NCBI GenBank assembly: GCA_019322385.1
Contig: JAHWIS010000081.1
Coordinates: 1-9,149, forward strand
Direction of reading: 5' to 3'
Origin: Candidatus Woesearchaeota archaeon
GTDB taxonomy: Archaea > Nanobdellota > Nanobdellia > Woesearchaeales > UBA11576
DNA length: 9,149 nucleotides
A program made the translations under genes and the position numbers. Shown piece after piece: positions 1 through 6,139 of this stretch (its first letter is position 1; every line of letters starts with the position of its first letter). The notes under the pieces were generated by a model. It saw only the letters and a list, made by a program, of their open reading frames with translations. It did not search any database and was not told where the DNA came from.

Positions 1-39
1 GGGATAATAGTCCCGATAGTAATCAACACTTTTTACTAG
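1..39 (+). CDS. C-terminal tail of an upstream gene (partial, tentative)
   Basis: An open frame enters at base 1 and stops at TAG (37-39), six bases before the psd start. The twelve visible residues are mostly hydrophobic (GIIVPIVINTFY), as in the last segment of a membrane protein. The short gap and shared strand suggest the lipid operon extends upstream. The fragment is too short to identify and could simply be non-coding. Confidence 0.3.
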   Translation, partial: GIIVPIVINTFY

Positions 40-45
40 CGCAAA

Positions 46-696
46 ATGTTTGCAACGATATCAAATGCTGTTGTATTCATCCTTGTCATCATAATACTTC
101 TTCTCGCAATATTCTTTTTGTTCTACCAGTTCTGGTTCCTCCGCAAACCAAAAAGAAGAATCCCTAAAGGAAACTGCATCGTGTCCCCTGCAAACGGGAG
201 GATTGCAAGAATATTGGACATAAGCAACGTAAAAAAAGCAAATATATCCAAGGGCCTGCTTGGAAAGGTCAATATCCTGACAAAGGATACAGTGAAGAAA
301 GGCTACCTGATAGTCATTGTCATGACCCCTTTCAATGTACATTACCAAAGAAGCCCTGTTGATGGCACAGTTCTGAAGACAAGATACAGGAAAGGCAGTT
401 TCATCAATGTTGTTAAGGATGCTTCCTCGCTCCAATCGCTGCAGAACGAGAAGAACGAGATCATTATAAAGAACAGGAAGCTTGGCAAAATCAAGGTAGT
501 TCAGGTCGCCGGCTTTCTAGCCAGAAGGATCAGCTGTTTTGTCAAGAAAAATCAAAAGATTCATAAAGGTGAAGAGCTTGGTCTCATTAGTCTGGGCTCG
601 CAGGTCCTTCTTGTGCTTCCCAAGCTCAAGCTGCAGGTCAAGGAAGGCCAGAAGGTCATTGATGGCGAGACAATAATCGCGAGGTTTCGACAATGA
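46..696 (+). CDS. psd: Archaetidylserine/phosphatidylserine decarboxylase proenzyme
   Basis: This enzyme decarboxylates archaetidylserine (or phosphatidylserine) to the ethanolamine lipid at the membrane. The family is made as a proenzyme that cleaves itself at a Gly-Ser bond, creating a pyruvoyl cofactor from the serine. The 216 residues match the short form of the family. A transmembrane segment spans about residues 7-30, followed by a basic FLRKPKRR stretch. The SPANG motif is at 47-51, MTPFNVHYQRSPVDG at 93-107 (His99 the likely triad histidine), and LGS at 183-185 with cleavage expected between Gly184 and Ser185. Position 50 is Asn where the family normally has the Asp of SPADG, so self-processing may be altered. 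The stop overlaps the pssA start by four bases, indicating translational coupling. ATG 46 is the first in-frame start after an upstream TAG; no Shine-Dalgarno is visible. The family call is firm; the archaeol substrate is inferred from the neighbouring carS. Confidence 0.9.
   Translation: MFATISNAVVFILVIIILLLAIFFLFYQFWFLRKPKRRIPKGNCIVSPANGRIARILDISNVKKANISKGLLGKVNILTKDTVKKGYLIVIVMTPFNVHYQRSPVDGTVLKTRYRKGSFINVVKDASSLQSLQNEKNEIIIKNRKLGKIKVVQVAGFLARRISCFVKKNQKIHKGEELGLISLGSQVLLVLPKLKLQVKEGQKVIDGETIIARFRQ
681..685 (+). promoter_or_regulatory. Ribosome binding site of pssA
   Basis: GAGGT lies seven bases before ATG 693, inside the psd coding end. It matches the archaeal anti-Shine-Dalgarno CACCUCC and supports starting pssA at the ATGA overlap. 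Confidence 0.6.
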
Positions 697-1250
697 ACCT
701 AAAGGACAACTTCAACATGTTTGAGATTATAGAATTCCCTCATGTACTTACATTGTTGAACCTTGTCGCAGGGATGACAAGCATTTTCTTCGCGATTTCA
801 AAAGAATATAGGTTTGCCTGCATATTCATGCTTATAGCAGTGTTCTTTGACTTCATTGACGGCAGGGTCGCGAGGTATATGAAGAAGGTTTCCAACTTTG
901 GCAAGGAGCTTGATTCCCTCTCAGACCTTGTATCTTTCGGTGTTGCTCCTGTCGTCCTTGCCTTCCAGACAAGCAAGACAATTAAGGAAGGTTGGATTTT
1001 CGCAATCATAATCTATGTCTTATTCCTTACGGCTGGAGCGTTGAGGCTTGCACGATTCAATCTCAAAGAGATGAACCACTTCGAGGGAATGCCTATAACA
1101 GTAAACGGCGTCATTATTCCAGTGCTTTACTTTTTTGAATTAAGCAGCTGGTATCCATTCATCTTCCTTGTCTCTGGAGTCCTTATGATCAGCGCCTTCC
1201 GCATAAAGAAGGTGAAGGGGATAAAAGATTTGATGTGGTGGAAAAAATAA
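693..1250 (+). CDS. pssA: CDP-alcohol phosphatidyltransferase, probable archaetidylserine synthase
   Basis: This integral membrane enzyme moves a phosphatidyl or archaetidyl group from the CDP-activated lipid onto an alcohol, here probably L-serine. The CDP-alcohol phosphatidyltransferase signature is complete: Asp53 and Asp56-Gly57 followed by Ala60-Arg61, Gly70, Asp74 and Asp78, i.e. the DG-x2-AR-x8-G-x3-D-x3-D pattern that binds metal and CDP. The motifs RLARFN (118-123) and FEGMP (130-134) are typical of the serine-using PssA branch. Hydrophobic helices occur at about 15-35, 40-55, 82-93, 101-117, 136-150 and 154-168. At 185 residues it is short but complete. It starts in the ATGA overlap with psd, and its last 16 bases overlap carS. 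Serine specificity follows from the adjacent decarboxylase; an inositol- or glycerol-using relative is less likely. Confidence 0.9.
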   Translation: MNLKDNFNMFEIIEFPHVLTLLNLVAGMTSIFFAISKEYRFACIFMLIAVFFDFIDGRVARYMKKVSNFGKELDSLSDLVSFGVAPVVLAFQTSKTIKEGWIFAIIIYVLFLTAGALRLARFNLKEMNHFEGMPITVNGVIIPVLYFFELSSWYPFIFLVSGVLMISAFRIKKVKGIKDLMWWKK

Positions 1251-1804
1251 TAGTTGAATTCCTTGTCTTTTTCTGGAAATGCGCCTACCTGATGTTGCCT
1301 GCAGGCCTTTCTAATATGGTCCCGGTCTTCTTCCGCAGGATAAATTTTCTCAATTATCGCGTCGATTTCGGAAAGAGCTGGAGAGGCAGGCCATTGTTCG
1401 GTACGAACAAGACATTAAGGGGCCTTTTCTTCGGTACGCTATCATCTATATTGCTTGTCGGCCTCCAAACGCTGCTCTATCTTAACTACGGATACTTCAG
1501 GAGCATAAGCTTCATTGATTATTCTCAGCACAGTTTTATCTTGATAGGATTCCTTCTTGGTTTTGGAGCTCTGTTCGGAGATCTTGTCGAAAGTTTCTTC
1601 AAGAGAAGGTTCAGGATAAAGCCTGGCAAGCGCTGGTTCCCTTGGGATCAGCTTGATTTCCTAATCGGAAGCTTGATTTTCCTTTCATTCACATACATCC
1701 CATCATGGCAGGCACTTGTCCTGATCATTATAGCAGGACCCATCCTTCATGTAACCTTCAAGCACTTAGGCTATTATCTAAGGATAAATAAGGAGAAATG
1801 GTGA
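1235..1804 (+). CDS. carS: CDP-archaeol synthase
   Basis: CarS transfers CMP from CTP to the unsaturated archaetidic acid (digeranylgeranylglyceryl phosphate), giving the activated CDP-archaeol that pssA consumes. The family's two conserved blocks are present: DFGKSWRGRPLFGTNKTLRG around residues 44-63 (lysine- and arginine-rich nucleotide-binding loop) and GFGALFGDLVESFFKRR at 109-125, continuing through KPGKRWFPWDQLDFLIG at 129-145. Hydrophobic helices lie at about 6-33, 64-83, 101-116, 141-155 and 159-175, fitting a five-helix membrane enzyme; 189 residues is near the family's usual length. The start is GTG at 1235 or the next codon GTG at 1238, inside the end of pssA; translational coupling is likely because no well-spaced Shine-Dalgarno is seen. 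The stop at 1802-1804 directly abuts the convergent gene. Confidence 0.92.
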   Translation: MVEKIIVEFLVFFWKCAYLMLPAGLSNMVPVFFRRINFLNYRVDFGKSWRGRPLFGTNKTLRGLFFGTLSSILLVGLQTLLYLNYGYFRSISFIDYSQHSFILIGFLLGFGALFGDLVESFFKRRFRIKPGKRWFPWDQLDFLIGSLIFLSFTYIPSWQALVLIIIAGPILHVTFKHLGYYLRINKEKW

Positions 1805-2266
1805 TCAGGACGTAAGCTTCTCTGCATCTTCTTTTGATATAGGCTCCACCATAATATACATCGAATTGAGTCCTTGCTCAAGAGATTCTGCATCAGATAT
1901 CTTTGCATGTATGTACGGTCTAACTATCCATTTCTTCTCTAGCTTTGAGAACGGGTTTACAAAATAGATTGTCAGATTAGGAATCCCTGCCAGCTTCTTC
2001 CACACCTTTATCATGCTTTCAAAATTGTCAAGGGTATTGTACACCACTATGCCTTTATGATCCTCTTTTATGGAATCCGCCAGCTTGCCGAAGTCCTCTG
2101 GGAACGGTTCGGCAAGATAATGTATCTTCTTGCCGTCCTTCTGCTCAACAATGACCTTATTCCCTTCTTCCTTGATGCTAGAAATCTTCCTGAACGTAAG
2201 GTCCCTATTCTTCGTATACCTGACAAACCAGTCTGCAAGGTATTTTGCGGGGGCAGGCAAGCTCAT
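1805..2266 (-). CDS. Unrecognised 153-residue soluble protein
   Basis: I do not recognise this family. It has its own promoter and a strong ribosome binding site, so it is very likely a real gene. The protein has no signal peptide or membrane helix. Residues 1-30 are basic and aromatic (KYLADWFVRYTKNRDLTF). Residues 37-50 look like a beta hairpin (KVIVEQKDGKKIHY). Residues 60-122 alternate strands and helices in a Rossmann-like order: helix DFGKLADSIKED, strand GIVVYNT, helix NFESMIKVWKKLAG, strand LTIYFVNP, strand KWIVRPYIHAKIS. The C-terminus (MYIMVEPISKEDAEKLTS) adds one more strand and helix. There are no evident catalytic motifs. It lies 68 bp downstream of the double-phosphoesterase gene, and its stop codon abuts the convergent carS stop. 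Confidence 0.75.
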   Translation of the reverse strand: MSLPAPAKYLADWFVRYTKNRDLTFRKISSIKEEGNKVIVEQKDGKKIHYLAEPFPEDFGKLADSIKEDHKGIVVYNTLDNFESMIKVWKKLAGIPNLTIYFVNPFSKLEKKWIVRPYIHAKISDAESLEQGLNSMYIMVEPISKEDAEKLTS

Positions 2267-2270
2267 ATTG

Positions 2271-2276
2271 CACCTC
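2271..2276 (-). promoter_or_regulatory. Ribosome binding site of the 153-residue protein
   Basis: On the minus strand GAGGTG precedes ATG (2264-2266) by four bases. It matches six of the bases complementary to the archaeal 16S 3' end and fixes the start of this gene. Confidence 0.65.
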
Positions 2277-2300
2277 TTTACGCATACAATTGCCTGCTTT

Positions 2301-2309
2301 ATATTTAAA
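2301..2309 (-). promoter_or_regulatory. TATA box for the 153-residue protein gene
   Basis: TTTAAATAT on the minus strand is preceded by an A-rich stretch (CCAAAAA) that could serve as the TFB recognition element. A transcription start about 25 bp downstream would leave a leader of roughly 10-15 bases, just enough for the GAGGTG site. It lies in the 68-bp gap after the phosphoesterase gene, so the 153-residue gene can be transcribed independently. Confidence 0.6.
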
Positions 2310-2334
2310 TTTTTGGATGGTCCTGTTGAGGGAT

Positions 2335-5319
2335 TCAGGAATATTCTGTCAGGTCTGCAGGCTCAAGCGCCTTCTCAACGCAGCTTTCATAGAATCTCTT
2401 TATGCTCATCTTCTTGAATATAGGATGCTTGCACTTATAGTTATCAAGGAACTCCCTGGTCAATATCTCAACAACCAGTCCATACTTCGAAGAAAGATGG
2501 AGAAGCGTCCCGCACATTGGCGAGTCAAGCCCTCTCTCATACTCAAAGTCTGAGACTTCTGTGAACGATGGGAAGGTAAGAAGCACTTTCCCTGCGACCT
2601 CTCCCAGTGAGAACTTATGGTAGTGGCCCTGTATGAGTATGTCCCAGGGTTTTGCAAGGCTTCCTATCTTCGTGACCCATCGTTCTTGTGGAGGTGTTGC
2701 TGTTGCAATATTTGGCCGGCCACCGTAAGAATGCATCATGTGGACATTGAGTCCTAATTTTGAGAAAGCACCTATTGAGCTGAAGAGCGTCTTTTCCTTT
2801 CCCACTTTGACAAAGAGGCTGTACATAAGTTTTTTCTTGACAGTCTCTGCATCATATTGCCGCTCGAAGTGCGCCTTGAAGTACTTTAGCAGTACCTCTG
2901 TTGCCATCACCCCGCTGTGTATGAATCCTGAATTATATTCATGGTTCCCGTGCGTCAGCACCATGTGCTCGATGTCATCATCGATCCACAGCTTGCCGTC
3001 CTTCTCAGTGAAGAAGAATGGCTTAAGCATCTCGATTGCGCAGCTCATCTGTGTCTGCGGGAATGTCAGCCGTGTCCCGCCATTCCGCATCATTGCTGTC
3101 GGATAGTTTATTCCCTCGATTATATCGCCGTTGAACAGCGCAATCCTTCCGACGTTCTTCATGTTTGGCTTTTTCTGGAGTTTCTCTGCCTGTCTCTTTA
3201 CGTAGTCAAGATACTTGATTAAATAATCATACCGGTGCGCTATCGATCCGACATGGACATCAGTGAGCGTATAGATCAGGTATTCTTCAGCGCCCTGGTT
3301 CTTGTACCTTTCCAGCATATCAAGTATCTTTTCATTTATCACAGTCAGGAGTATCCTTTTGTCCTTTGTCACCTCGACCTTGCAGGATGATAGGAAAGGT
3401 ATCTTCCCTCTCACAGAGAATGCCTTGTGCATCATGTCCTGCACTGCGTTCCTGAGCTGTATAGGGATGTTCTCATATTGTGTCGAGGACTCGAGGGACG
3501 GCACCTTTATGTTGAGTGTCTTTTCCGTCTCCATGTGCGCCTGTAGCACATTGTCGTGCGAGCTTACCTTTATCTCGATATCCTTCTGCTCTTCATTGTC
3601 GTGCATCGCAAGGAACTGGTTTATTATCTGCTGTTCTTTTACCCCGACCGACTTTGTCAGGCTTTTCCTGAAGTACTGTCCTATGCTCATGTGGGTTATG
3701 TGCACGCCTGCTGTATCGAACCCTAGGTTCAATGAGTCGCCTATCCTCTCTGACAGCCCTATCTGCCTCTCGACATAGTCATAGTATTCCTTTGCAGCTT
3801 CGAATATCGCCTCCACCCTCAGGCTTTTCCGTATGTTGTCTGGTATGTGGCTTGTGTTCTTCTCTATCTTGTATTGGAATTCCTTCTGGTTTATCAGCTC
3901 CCTCTGTTTTTCCTCGATGATGTCCCAGTCACCGTCTGATGTAACAGAATACACATTGCCGTCAAACCCTGATATGAAACCTGATGCCAGCTTGCATTGC
4001 TGCTCTATCGACGGTCTGGGCTCGTCAGAGAGATATTGCAATAGCGCCAGCTTCCGTTTCTCCCTTGTATGCTCCCCATCAATGATGTCTCCGCACAGGG
4101 CGACGTGCTTGACACCGTAACTGTTGGCATAGTTCTGTATCTTTTCTGCAAAGGCTCGGGACCTTTCATCCAAGTAGAGCCTTCCATATGGCAGGTCTCC
4201 CAGCAGCATTATACTGCATCTCTCGTCGAAGTTTTGGCCTATGCATGTCCTTTTCTTGTATTCCTCTGTCAAGAGCATTAGCTGCTTGTTCGACAGCTCT
4301 CCCTGGTGCTGGAACTGCGGTGTCGAGAAGAACCTTTCAGGTTCCATGATGCTCCACACCCTGCATTTTTCTCTCTTGCTCTGAGGTGGACGCGTGTCGA
4401 TGCAGATCGCGAATTTCTCGACGAGCTCTCTACTTCCCAAGAACTTCTTCTTGCCTTTCGGTATGTACAGTATCAGGGGCGCGACCTTGGAATCATTGAT
4501 CATCTTGATGATCTTCTGCTTTCCTGAACGGTTGATGTCTGCCTGCATCACCTTTATCATGTCATTCCTGCATGATTCCTTCACTGCATTGTACAGTTTG
4601 TCGTCGGAAAGCCAGTGTGTGTTGAAGTTGAGCAACATGTTCTGCTTCATCTTCTTTGCAAGCCCCTTGTAATGCGTCATTCCCTCCCTTACAAGGTCCA
4701 AAATATTTGCTCCTTTGCGCAGGAATGTCCGAAGTACAGTGATCTGTTCGGGAATCTTCTTTTTCGCGAGCTGGATGAGATAATCTGCATGCAGCTCCTT
4801 TGTCACGCTGTTCCGCACTGCCTTGTCTAATATATACTGCACTCCAGAATCAGTATCGCCCTGCAGATAAAAGAAAAGATTACGAAGATACTCCTCCTTT
4901 GTATCAGATATCTGCGTAAGGAACAGCCTGAACGTGAAGTATTCGATCTTGTACGGGTTTATGTCGAAAAATACCGCGAATATCACAGGATTCCTGCACG
5001 CGATGTTTGCGTACGCGCTCAATACCTCGTCAACACCGTCGACAGGACCGCAGAACAGTGATTTTTTCCTGTTGCCGCCCTGTTCCGAGGTTTCTTCGAT
5101 TATACGCAATATGCAGCTCTCGAACTTGTCTGTCGATGTTACCTTCACCTTCTGGTGCCGGTTCTTGTCGCTTCCTCTCTCATTTGAGCTGTATTTCTTG
5201 AGGAATGCAAAATATGGCATGCCAAGAGCTGTAGAAACATCTTTTACGGGGGGTACCTTTGAGCGAGGTGAAGGCCCTTTTCCATCCGTATTATTCAAAA
5301 ATCGCTTTAAGGACCTCAT
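2335..5319 (-). CDS. Large protein with two calcineurin-like phosphoesterase domains (first degenerate)
   Basis: At 994 residues this is far larger than a single-domain metallophosphoesterase (about 200-350). Residues about 680-950 form a complete calcineurin-like domain: Asp687-x-His689 (TDVHVG), Gly731-Asp732 (NGDIIEG), Gly791-Asn792-His793-Glu794, His863 (MMHSYGG) and Gly898-His899-x-His901. These are the ligands of the two-metal centre in this superfamily, so phosphoesterase or nuclease activity is expected. Residues about 368-470 look like a second, decayed copy: GDLPYG (374-379) in place of DxHxG, an intact GDIIDG (410-415), and GDWD (463-466) in place of GNHD. The N-terminal 360 residues and the 470-680 linker are unrecognised; 500-520 is helical and charged. 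No signal peptide or membrane helix is seen. A TGA lies six codons upstream, so ATG 5319 is the earliest ATG start; Met34 is an alternative. The substrate is unknown. Confidence 0.85.
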   Translation of the reverse strand: MRSLKRFLNNTDGKGPSPRSKVPPVKDVSTALGMPYFAFLKKYSSNERGSDKNRHQKVKVTSTDKFESCILRIIEETSEQGGNRKKSLFCGPVDGVDEVLSAYANIACRNPVIFAVFFDINPYKIEYFTFRLFLTQISDTKEEYLRNLFFYLQGDTDSGVQYILDKAVRNSVTKELHADYLIQLAKKKIPEQITVLRTFLRKGANILDLVREGMTHYKGLAKKMKQNMLLNFNTHWLSDDKLYNAVKESCRNDMIKVMQADINRSGKQKIIKMINDSKVAPLILYIPKGKKKFLGSRELVEKFAICIDTRPPQSKREKCRVWSIMEPERFFSTPQFQHQGELSNKQLMLLTEEYKKRTCIGQNFDERCSIMLLGDLPYGRLYLDERSRAFAEKIQNYANSYGVKHVALCGDIIDGEHTREKRKLALLQYLSDEPRPSIEQQCKLASGFISGFDGNVYSVTSDGDWDIIEEKQRELINQKEFQYKIEKNTSHIPDNIRKSLRVEAIFEAAKEYYDYVERQIGLSERIGDSLNLGFDTAGVHITHMSIGQYFRKSLTKSVGVKEQQIINQFLAMHDNEEQKDIEIKVSSHDNVLQAHMETEKTLNIKVPSLESSTQYENIPIQLRNAVQDMMHKAFSVRGKIPFLSSCKVEVTKDKRILLTVINEKILDMLERYKNQGAEEYLIYTLTDVHVGSIAHRYDYLIKYLDYVKRQAEKLQKKPNMKNVGRIALFNGDIIEGINYPTAMMRNGGTRLTFPQTQMSCAIEMLKPFFFTEKDGKLWIDDDIEHMVLTHGNHEYNSGFIHSGVMATEVLLKYFKAHFERQYDAETVKKKLMYSLFVKVGKEKTLFSSIGAFSKLGLNVHMMHSYGGRPNIATATPPQERWVTKIGSLAKPWDILIQGHYHKFSLGEVAGKVLLTFPSFTEVSDFEYERGLDSPMCGTLLHLSSKYGLVVEILTREFLDNYKCKHPIFKKMSIKRFYESCVEKALEPADLTEYS

Positions 5320-5495
5320 GATCGGGAGTGCAGATCACTGTTATCACTAGTAATTCTGTAATCCCAACCGAGTTTTTCACGTCATTGATTGTTCCCTGAA
5401 ATATTTTTAACTATATTCTATTATATAGATTTTCAAGAATATAAATCTTTCCAGAATTGTTTCGGTTGTCGTCACTGACAGAAAAGATTCAGCAC
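5320..5495 (-). promoter_or_regulatory. Promoter and long leader of the phosphoesterase gene
   Basis: This 176-bp gap holds no gene I can support. On the minus strand it has a very AT-rich block (about 5398-5450) with two TATA-like elements, TTTATATT (5438-5445) and CTATATAA (5421-5428). Initiation 25 bp downstream of either would give an 80-100 base leader, long for an archaeon. No Shine-Dalgarno precedes ATG 5319. Which TATA element is used cannot be told from sequence. Confidence 0.4.
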
Positions 5496-5945
5496 CTATA
5501 TCTTATCTTTTACAGTCTCCCAGGTACTTCTCATCACAGTCAGCCAGCCTTTCACGAAAGATTCTCGACGGAATGATGACTTGAGCCTTTTCTCAAGAGT
5601 GCACTTCTCTATATAATCCTCTATCTCTTCAGGAAGCACGAGGCGCTTACGTTCAGAGAATACCAGCGATCCCCAATACCTGAGCTGGTCATAGCTGACC
5701 TTTTCCGCATAGCTCTGCGCCAGGCTGATACCCAGGTTGAAGCTCTCGACCTGCTGTTTGTGCATCTCCTTCTGCATCCTTTCTATAAGTTTCCGTGTAG
5801 CATCAACCATAGGCGATACATTTGACACGATCTCGACTTCCTTCAGCAGGGCAGTTGAGCATATCTTAGAAATATTCAGCCTGTCCTTATGCTCCCTCAC
5901 TCTTTTCAGGACCTCGTCGGGGATATGGATTGATATCTTCGCCAT
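5496..5945 (-). CDS. Ribbon-helix-helix DNA-binding regulator with C-terminal extension
   Basis: Residues 2-40 have the pattern of a ribbon-helix-helix (MetJ/Arc/CopG-type) DNA-binding domain: a strand KISIHIP, helix DEVLKRVREHKDRLN, a turn at NIS, and helix KICSTALLKEV. Such proteins dimerise and read short palindromic operators with the paired strands. Residues 45-149 are a charged, mostly helical extension (DATRKLIERMQKEMHKQQ, then SYDQLRYWGSLVFSERKR) that I do not recognise; it could bind an effector or drive oligomerisation. No toxin-like partner adjoins it, so a stand-alone regulator is likelier than an antitoxin. The 194-bp upstream gap contains five palindromic GTAWTAC-like sites, two of them over the inferred promoter, which suggests autoregulation. 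The start is ATG 5945, the first codon before the strand; no Shine-Dalgarno is evident. Confidence 0.8.
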   Translation of the reverse strand: MAKISIHIPDEVLKRVREHKDRLNISKICSTALLKEVEIVSNVSPMVDATRKLIERMQKEMHKQQVESFNLGISLAQSYAEKVSYDQLRYWGSLVFSERKRLVLPEEIEDYIEKCTLEKRLKSSFRRESFVKGWLTVMRSTWETVKDKI

Positions 5946-5953
5946 TTTATAAA

Positions 5954-6089
5954 GGTATTACCAGTATATACAAGTAATATTATAAAATCACACCTTTGGT
6001 TTTTTTATCATATAGAATAATGCCACAAGTATTACTTCCAATCAATAAAAGTTTGTCAGGCAAAGTAATACATTATATACAAGTAATAC
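5954..6089. promoter_or_regulatory. Array of five GTAWTAC palindromes, probable operator region
   Basis: The heptamer GTAWTAC, an odd palindrome, occurs at 5955-5961, 6029-6035, 6065-6071 and 6083-6089, with a one-mismatch copy GTAATAT at 5974-5980. Centre-to-centre spacings are 19, 55, 36 and 18 bp, all close to multiples of 18. Two copies lie in an identical 15-mer, TATATACAAGTAATA (5965-5979 and 6074-6088). Site 1 overlaps the inferred transcription start of the regulator gene and site 2 lies next to its TATA box. Binding by the adjacent RHH protein is inferred from position and site form. Confidence 0.6.
5978..5988 (-). promoter_or_regulatory. TATA box of the RHH regulator gene
   Basis: The minus strand reads ATTTTATAATA about 39 bp before ATG 5945, which would place initiation near 5957-5960 and give a short leader. 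It touches the second GTAWTAC-like site. A second TATA-like stretch (TGTATATAATG, around 6072-6082) could be a distal promoter. Confidence 0.4.
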
Positions 6090-6101
6090 CTGCAGGACAG
6101 T

Positions 6102-6139
6102 AGAAAAACAGCAAAAAAAGAACAAAAGAACAAATAAGA
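6102..6139 (-). terminator. T-rich terminator after PCNA
   Basis: Immediately after the PCNA TAA the minus strand carries a run of T tracts, including seven consecutive T (plus-strand A at 6113-6119) and flanking TTTT and TTTTT runs. Archaeal RNA polymerase stops at such oligo-T tracts without needing a hairpin. Confidence 0.55.

Noticed and set aside
2335..5319. Small subunit DP1 of archaeal DNA polymerase D
   Set aside because: DP1 shares the phosphoesterase motifs, but this protein has a second degenerate copy, lacks a recognisable OB domain before the catalytic region, and is much longer. The tie to polymerase D is not supported.
2738..5350. Many plus-strand frames of 60-158 codons across the phosphoesterase gene
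   Set aside because: They are complement-frame shadows of the 994-codon gene with no coherent protein features or start signals.
5496..5945. Antitoxin of a type II toxin-antitoxin pair
   Set aside because: The RHH domain is antitoxin-like, but no small toxin gene overlaps or adjoins it, and the protein is longer than typical RHH antitoxins.
5954..6089. CRISPR array or iteron-type origin
   Set aside because: The repeat units are only 7-15 bp, occur in both orientations, and have no uniform spacers of CRISPR size. No replication initiator gene adjoins, and placement over an RHH gene promoter fits operators better.
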